Source: Apophysomyces variabilis | Lineage: Eukaryota; Mucoromycota; Mucoromycetes; Mucorales; Mucoraceae | Direction: 5' to 3' | Assembly: GCA_002749535.1 (NCBI GenBank) | Contig: MZZL01000376.1 | Location: 62,001 to 126,000, forward strand | Length of the DNA: 64,000 nt | Part shown: positions 59,605-64,000 of the stretch, piece after piece | How positions within the stretch are numbered: the stretch's first letter is position 1 | How the letters are laid out: each line of letters opens with the position of its first letter | Notes under the pieces: model-generated | Databases searched by the model: none | What the model was told of the DNA's origin: nothing | Seen by the model: only the letters and a program-made list of their open reading frames with translations | Program-made: the position numbers and the translations under genes

Positions 59605-60838
59605 GCTGTAGTTTCGTGTCTTTTTCTCCTCTCTCACTCCACAAAAAGAACGCCCTTTTTCCCTTTCAACCCCTCCAAACAAAAACAAAACGTCGGTCGT
59701 GACCGTCAATGGCGGCGACTCAATTCTTCCCATTTTGGGAAGCACTGTCCCTTTTCCCCGATCGAAGTGCCTTTGGATTTGACAAGGCACCTTTTTGGCT
59801 GTCACCCTGATCTCAGTAGAAATCCTCTCGCGCGAAACGCTGGAAAGCGTGACGGGGTATTACAAAGCAAAAAAAAAGCAAAAAGGAAGGTTATAATCAT
59901 GGCTCTAACTTATGATTTCTTTCTCCTTATTCACAGCATGGACGAAAAAGGAAGAACATCATTTTGTGAACCGTAGAGGACGAACTTGATACCTGATCAA
60001 GAATTAAGTTTGGTACTATCCCTGTGGAAAAAAATAAAGAATGCGCCTCATCTAGGAGGAGTCAGGAGGAAAGTGTGGGGTATTAAGTTCCTTCTTTTTG
60101 TTAAAAGACATAAGGAAATTAACACCTGCAGTTGTTTGATTTCAGCCCTTAGAAATGAACAAGATGGTTTGGGATAGAGGCATGCAGGCTAAAGGATGGA
60201 GAAATACTACACAAGTAATTCAGTATATCGGAAATGCAGTATATAGAGAACAGATCCAAATGGTGAATAGAACGTTGTGATCCCCATTCAAATGGTTCAG
60301 ATAACTAAAGCCAAAAATCACAGCCATTGATAACAAAAGCGATGAATGACTTATACATAACAGTAGTACACCGACAAGATAACAAAAAACAATGAATAAA
60401 TTAGTTAGTTTTATGCTACGAGATATTCACAGACCACGAGAAAGAGAAGGCAACAATTTGTCTTGTGTCAATGGATGGTATATCAGAATATAACACCTTA
60501 TAGATTAGCACGTATTAAAACTATTCGACACATACTGTCATTCTCTAAGGTCAAATTTTCCTAATGGCAGCGCAAAATAGTTCGAAACAAAAAAATTTAT
60601 CACGCGAAAACCAGTAGATTCAACGCATGATTGAGCGCATCATGTTGGAATAACAAACTTTCCCCTCTCTGTATAACGTAGTGTGATTTCCGCAAAAGTG
60701 TTCTTTATTGCTATTAGTGAACCGCCTAATTTACCATCTCGATGTATGCATTGTGTTCGATATGCCTTCTAAGTAATGCATTTACTTTTGTATGCTTAGT
60801 ATGGATACTGTCTCCATTTTTGAAATGTGGATGCTATA
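59605..60838. other. Intergenic, with transposon remnant
   Basis: Holds the uL2m promoter and a degraded transposon fragment at 60130-60430. Plus-strand frames at 59767-60177 have no motif. No gene is supported. Confidence 0.4.
60130..60430 (+). mobile_element. DDE transposon internal fragment (copy 6)
   Basis: Diverged match to the inside of copies 1, 2 and 4: TGGTTTGGGATAGAGGCATG then CAGGCTAAAGGATGGAGAAA, AGAGAACAGATCCAAATGG, AAATGGTTCAGATAACTAAA, GCCAAAAATCACAGCCATTG, ATAACAAAAGCGATGAATGA. Order and spacing are kept. No terminal repeats found. Confidence 0.6.
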
Positions 60839-62983
60839 CTATGTCCTCTTCGGTGCGTTGGCCTCGAGCCAGTACTTTGCTCTTTCAAGGTCGTTGTCTT
60901 CGCTTTCCAGTGCTTTTATGCACCAATCAAGTTCAAAATGATTCTCTGTATATACAGTCCTCATGGTCTCTGCTAATGTTCTTTGTCTTGTAGTTTTCTC
61001 ATCCACGCACAGATATAGTTCCGGATTAGGATCCGGTTGGTTCAACTGCCGTGGAAGAGGTTGTATCATCGGGATCAGCTCACTAGCTGCGGTAGTGGCA
61101 TCCAATGAGTTTCCTGTACCCGTAGCACAATGCTTTCCCCCCGAAATTTTGCATGAGAAAAAAAGGAAACTCTAGTTGCTTTGGACCCTGTGTGATGAGC
61201 CTACCTTGTTTCTACACCAAGTGTTCCCACAACCAATAGTCATTTGTTGATGTAACTTTCGGGCAATGCGTTGGATTAATTTGACATTTTTAGGATCGTC
61301 TTCTGTCACCCAAAAAGGACCAAAGCAGTATTGACATAACCCTAATCTGTTTTTGGCCCGTGCGCGAATACAGTTTTGGTTGCTGCATAATGGTGGCAGT
61401 TTTTGGTTTTGTCGTGCCACCTCGTGAATTTTGGCGTGGACTTGGATCTCTTTAATGGGTATCTGTCGTTTACATTTCTGGCAGGTGATAGTACGAGAAC
61501 CACAATAACTTTCATGATCGTGCAAACCAAGCAGTCGATCACGGGGATCTGTGGCTGCTTTGCCTTGCGGTACAAGATTCTATTGTCCCGAAAATATGAG
61601 CAAGACAAAGCCATTCGTGGATTTAATTCCTTTCCCTTTTGTTTTCATTTCATCTTATCGGCTCCGGACACTTACATGACAAAACCGGCAGATAATGAGA
61701 TGCTCAGGACATTCTGTGCGTCTATGTTCCGCAAGTTGATCATAAGAGGTTGTAATATAGTCCTGACAAGAGCAAGTCTTTGTTTGGTGGAAGTATTCGT
61801 AATGCTTAGTGTTTTCATGAATAGATCCGGCTTTGTTGCACACATCACAATGCCAGTGCTCGGCCAATTCTTTGCTATCTTTTTTAAACACCTGGCCGCA
61901 TCCTTGAGGACACACCACATTGTTTCGTAAACAGAACCCTTCATGTAACACACGCGTGCGTTCTGGCAACCATGCATGACAATTGTTACACTGGACGAGG
62001 TCTGTGTCCGCAGCTGGTAATGGAGCAGAAACAGTTGGTTCATTCTCCAATGCCGAATCTGCATGTGCAATCCATGATATTTTTGTGTCCGTATATCCGT
62101 GAATACCAACATAAAGCATGTCGACATTGGATGGTAGTTGGCTTATGGTCAGTCGACGTTCAGGTTCTGATGTCAGGCTGCTCCATGCATGATTTTCCAA
62201 CGTAGGTGATCTGTTGGTTCCCACGACAATATCTAGAAAACGTATCTATGTATATGCGTCTGTGTGTCCGTGTAACCCTTTTTTTTTTCTAATGTAATTA
62301 CCTGCATCACCGCTTTCAACAGTAAGTTGGATGGTCAGATTAGGCGAGGATGACGAATGGATGACTAATGGCCAGTATTGATATTGATCCTTTAAGATAT
62401 TAGCTGAAATGACCTGATCCATGTGAGCCATATCCGCTTTCAATGTAGGTTGTTGTTCCGTTGTTTGGAAAGGTTCAATATCGACTTCAAGGTCAGTATC
62501 TGTAATGCACACAGCTGCTGCGGGTTTAAGGTCGACCACGAGAAACGAGTAATCTCGTGAACCATAACGACACGTTAGCATTTGACCGCTGGTGAGAGTG
62601 TTATAATGTGTACGTAATTGGGATTCAAGTGCTGCTCTGTAGTCTGTGATCTCATTATAGTTTGGGGAGAGGGGTCTTAGTTTTGTCCAAGTTCCTTTCG
62701 GTAGATCTTTGCGTTGGATCACGATGTGTTGACCGTCTTTTAGATCCATACTGTCTAGCATCCAAGGAGGTATTTGTACTGTTGTTTCACCTAGACCCGA
62801 GAATTCTTTGACGCCTCCATGCAGGATGGCCTTTGTATGTGGATGGCGCAGTTCAAAAGTCCATGGGGATTGGTGTTGTTGTTCTGTTTGAAGTAGTTCT
62901 TCGAGGGCTGCAGCAGGTAGAATAATCTTGTCGCCACTATTAAGGGTTGGTGTTGCTTCGACTAAGAATGACTTTGTCCACAT
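60839..62983 (-). CDS. Ufd1-fold protein with zinc fingers and UBA-like C-terminus
   Basis: From ATG 62983, the first ~165 residues form a Ufd1-type double-psi barrel (GDKIILPAAALEELL, PPWMLDSMDLKDGQHIVI, RALESQLRTHYNTLTSGQM-like spacing, YSFLVVDLKPAAAVCITDTD, then LEVDIEP), the module that in Ufd1 binds ubiquitin and Cdc48. The second exon (about 62232-61660) adds Cys/His clusters of TRAF/C2H2 character (CNNCHAWLPERTRVLH, CPQGCGQVFKKDSKELAEHW, CDVC ... H, CSCQDY). The third (about 61600-61200) gives HDHESYCGSRTITCQKCKRQ and CSNQNC ... CQYCFGPFW. The last (61105-60839) gives LDWCIKALESEDNDLERAKY then WLEANAP, a UBA-like helix set, and ends at KRT. Likely a ubiquitin-pathway adaptor distinct from true Ufd1, which has no zinc fingers. 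About 690-700 residues. Confidence 0.82.
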
Positions 62984-63030
62984 TGTATATTAAAAGGGAA
63001 GGGGGAGTCTGTTTTCAATAACCGGCGAAA

Positions 63031-63071
63031 TTTAATGTGTGTATTAAATGTGTGTATATGTGTGTGTGTGT
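63031..63071. repeat. Imperfect (TG)n tract
   Basis: TGTGTGTATTAAATGTGTGT followed by ATATGTGTGTGTGTG, about 60 bases upstream of the Ufd1-fold start codon. Confidence 0.75.
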
Positions 63072-63556
63072 TCCAGAACCGTCTATCGGGTTGAAATGGG
63101 GGGCGAAGCCCATTTCCGGAGTGCAATAATTACTAAGAGCCAGGGGGGAAACAAAAAAATTCATTGATGGTCGATCATTGGTGCTTTGGGCGCGCCATAA
63201 TAATGTTAACCGCCCATCTTTATTTCCTTATTGAACATAAGAAAACATAACTGGAAAGAGCAAAGGACAATGATAAGTCTTTGCATAGTCATCGATGCCC
63301 TTGTATGAACTTGGACTAACGAGCAATGTTCGATTGGTCAAACATCCAATATTATCAATCATCATTCAAAAAGGTACCCGCACGCGCACGCGCTTAAATA
63401 AAAGTGTATTTTTGATCTATTCACTTCGGTCGGCGGCCAATTAAAAATGGTCAGTTTAGAGAGGGGCGCAAACTCATTTTCATTGATCCAGACCCAACTC
63501 TTCCTTCCTTCTTCCTTCTTTCTCTTTCCCTTCTTCTTCTTCTTCTCTTTTCATTC

Positions 63557-63566
63557 TCTATATATC
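63557..63566 (+). promoter_or_regulatory. TATA-like box
   Basis: TATATATCCC, 36 bases before the receiver-domain start codon and after a C/T-rich tract. Same ten bases and almost the same spacing as at 53608. Inferred from position only. Confidence 0.4.
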
Positions 63567-63592
63567 CCACTTTGTCCTTTTTCTCATTTTAC

Positions 63593-64000
63593 ATGGATTA
63601 TTTTACTTACCCTTCTCGAAGGGCATCAACCATATCATTACCGGCAGATATCGGACGCCAACAACAACATCAACAACGAAGAAGAAGAAGGCGGAGACGA
63701 AGATCAACTCGAACAGACTCTCTCTCATTATTTCCACCATCCCCGATGTCACCCACTATGACTTTGTCGGAAAAAGCACCCTCTGCCTCTCCTGCACTAC
63801 TTCGGCTGTTGTTAGTCGATGACAATCATATCAACCTCCGAATCCTATCCCGACTTTTGACAAAACATTTTGCTGATCAAATTCAACATATGGAACTTGT
63901 ACAAGATGGGTTGGAAGCGCTAAAACTATTATATCACCAACCGTTTGATCTGGTTCTGATGGATATCGACATGCCCATTTTGAATGGTGTGGAAACAACT
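63593..64000 (+). CDS. Response-regulator receiver protein (3' end outside window)
   Basis: From ATG 63593 a frame stays open to the window edge: MDYFTYPSRRASTISLP, a Gln/Arg-rich stretch with a run of nine Arg, SLSLFPPSPMSPTMTLSE, then a receiver domain. The receiver starts at LLRLLLVDDNHINLRIL (the acidic pair DD that binds Mg2+), continues VQDGLEALKLL and FDLVLMDIDMPILNGVE, where the first Asp of MDIDMP is the expected phosphoacceptor. The Lys near the end of the fold lies beyond the window. It is either a fungal response regulator fed by a histidine kinase/phosphotransfer relay or the receiver of a hybrid protein. The Arg run may be a nuclear signal or polyA/RNA contact. I preferred this frame over the longer overlapping one at 63447 because it leads directly into the domain. 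Confidence 0.85.
   Translation, partial: MDYFTYPSRRASTISLPADIGRQQQHQQRRRRRRRRRSTRTDSLSLFPPSPMSPTMTLSEKAPSASPALLRLLLVDDNHINLRILSRLLTKHFADQIQHMELVQDGLEALKLLYHQPFDLVLMDIDMPILNGVETT

Larger units (their letters stand above)
62984..63592. other. Divergent promoter region
   Basis: Lies between the starts of the Ufd1-fold gene and the receiver gene. Contains a TG-rich run (63031-63071), an alternating CGCACGCGCACGCG at 63378-63392 and a long C/T tract (63500-63550). No exon is supported. Confidence 0.5.

Noticed and set aside
59605..59805. N-terminal extension of the uL2m frame
   Set aside because: No conservation or targeting character before ATG 59604, which starts a typical presequence.
63447..63761. 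104-codon frame with a hydrophobic stretch, considered as a membrane protein
   Set aside because: It overlaps the receiver gene in another frame; the hydrophobic run is the translation of a promoter C/T tract.
1..64000. tRNA and rRNA genes
   Set aside because: Scanned by eye for B-box-like GGTTCGA patterns and rRNA cores; none found with a foldable partner. A tool search would be decisive.
1..64000. CRISPR array, operons, phage-like modules
   Set aside because: Intron-rich eukaryotic DNA; no regularly spaced short repeats beyond microsatellites and the 218-base duplication.

Overview
This window is eukaryotic nuclear DNA from a filamentous fungus, most likely an early-diverging one of the Mucoromycota (order Mucorales or close). 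The reasons are: almost every gene is cut by short introns (about 45-110 bases, GT..AG, often with a CTAA(C/T)-like branch site); intergenic DNA is AT-rich and holds many pyrimidine or poly-A runs; and the gene set is fungal (PPG1 phosphatase, MEX67, DEF1, tricalbin, OPT transporter, cytosolic fumarase, a fungal receiver-domain protein). The Mucorales assignment is inference from gene style and from multi-copy families; no rRNA or other direct marker is present.

Layout. 1-3,000 is repeat-derived: a damaged copy of a DDE (Tc1/mariner-IS630 type) transposon and gene-poor DNA. 3,000-10,320 holds a RhoGAP gene, a large tricalbin-like SMP/C2 gene, and a convergent gene for a beta-strand-rich DUF4097-like protein. 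10,320-12,090 is gene-poor with one weak candidate. 12,090-19,600 is a run of minus-strand genes: a PHD-finger protein, a MEX67/NXF1-type mRNA export factor that lacks the usual C-terminal UBA-like domain, a PPG1-type phosphatase and an ASX-homology chromatin protein. 20,380-20,990 is a weak minus-strand candidate. 21,350-25,264 encodes a SNF2-family ATPase and 25,504-27,983 an oligopeptide (OPT) transporter. 28,000-30,780 is gene-poor with one weak candidate. 30,784-34,222 is a tight convergent pair: a Rab escort protein (MRS6/CHM type) and YIF1.

34,480-43,590 is a mobile-element-rich island. It contains a decayed minus-strand coding region, a fragment of the same DDE transposon, a 218-base tandem duplication, and a 5'-truncated LINE with a visible 12-base target-site duplication. 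The LINE lies at the 5' end of a broken multi-exon gene. The island also holds the most complete DDE element, with both terminal inverted repeats, and another fragment next to the fumarase gene.

43,593-51,656 holds fumarase (minus), a membrane J-domain protein, an acidic low-complexity protein and a DEF1-like CUE protein. 53,645-54,976 is a NIPA-family magnesium transporter. 57,085-59,604 (minus) holds two small uncharacterised proteins and mitochondrial ribosomal protein uL2m. 60,839-62,983 (minus) is a Ufd1-fold/zinc-finger/UBA protein. A receiver-domain gene starts at 63,593 and runs off the end of the window.

Most genes are housekeeping or trafficking genes and no biosynthetic cluster is evident. 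The notable content is the repeat family, with six dispersed traces and two near-identical inverted copies about 40 kb apart, the datable LINE insertion, and domain architectures that differ from the textbook versions. I did not find an obviously new multi-gene system; the best leads are in the findings.
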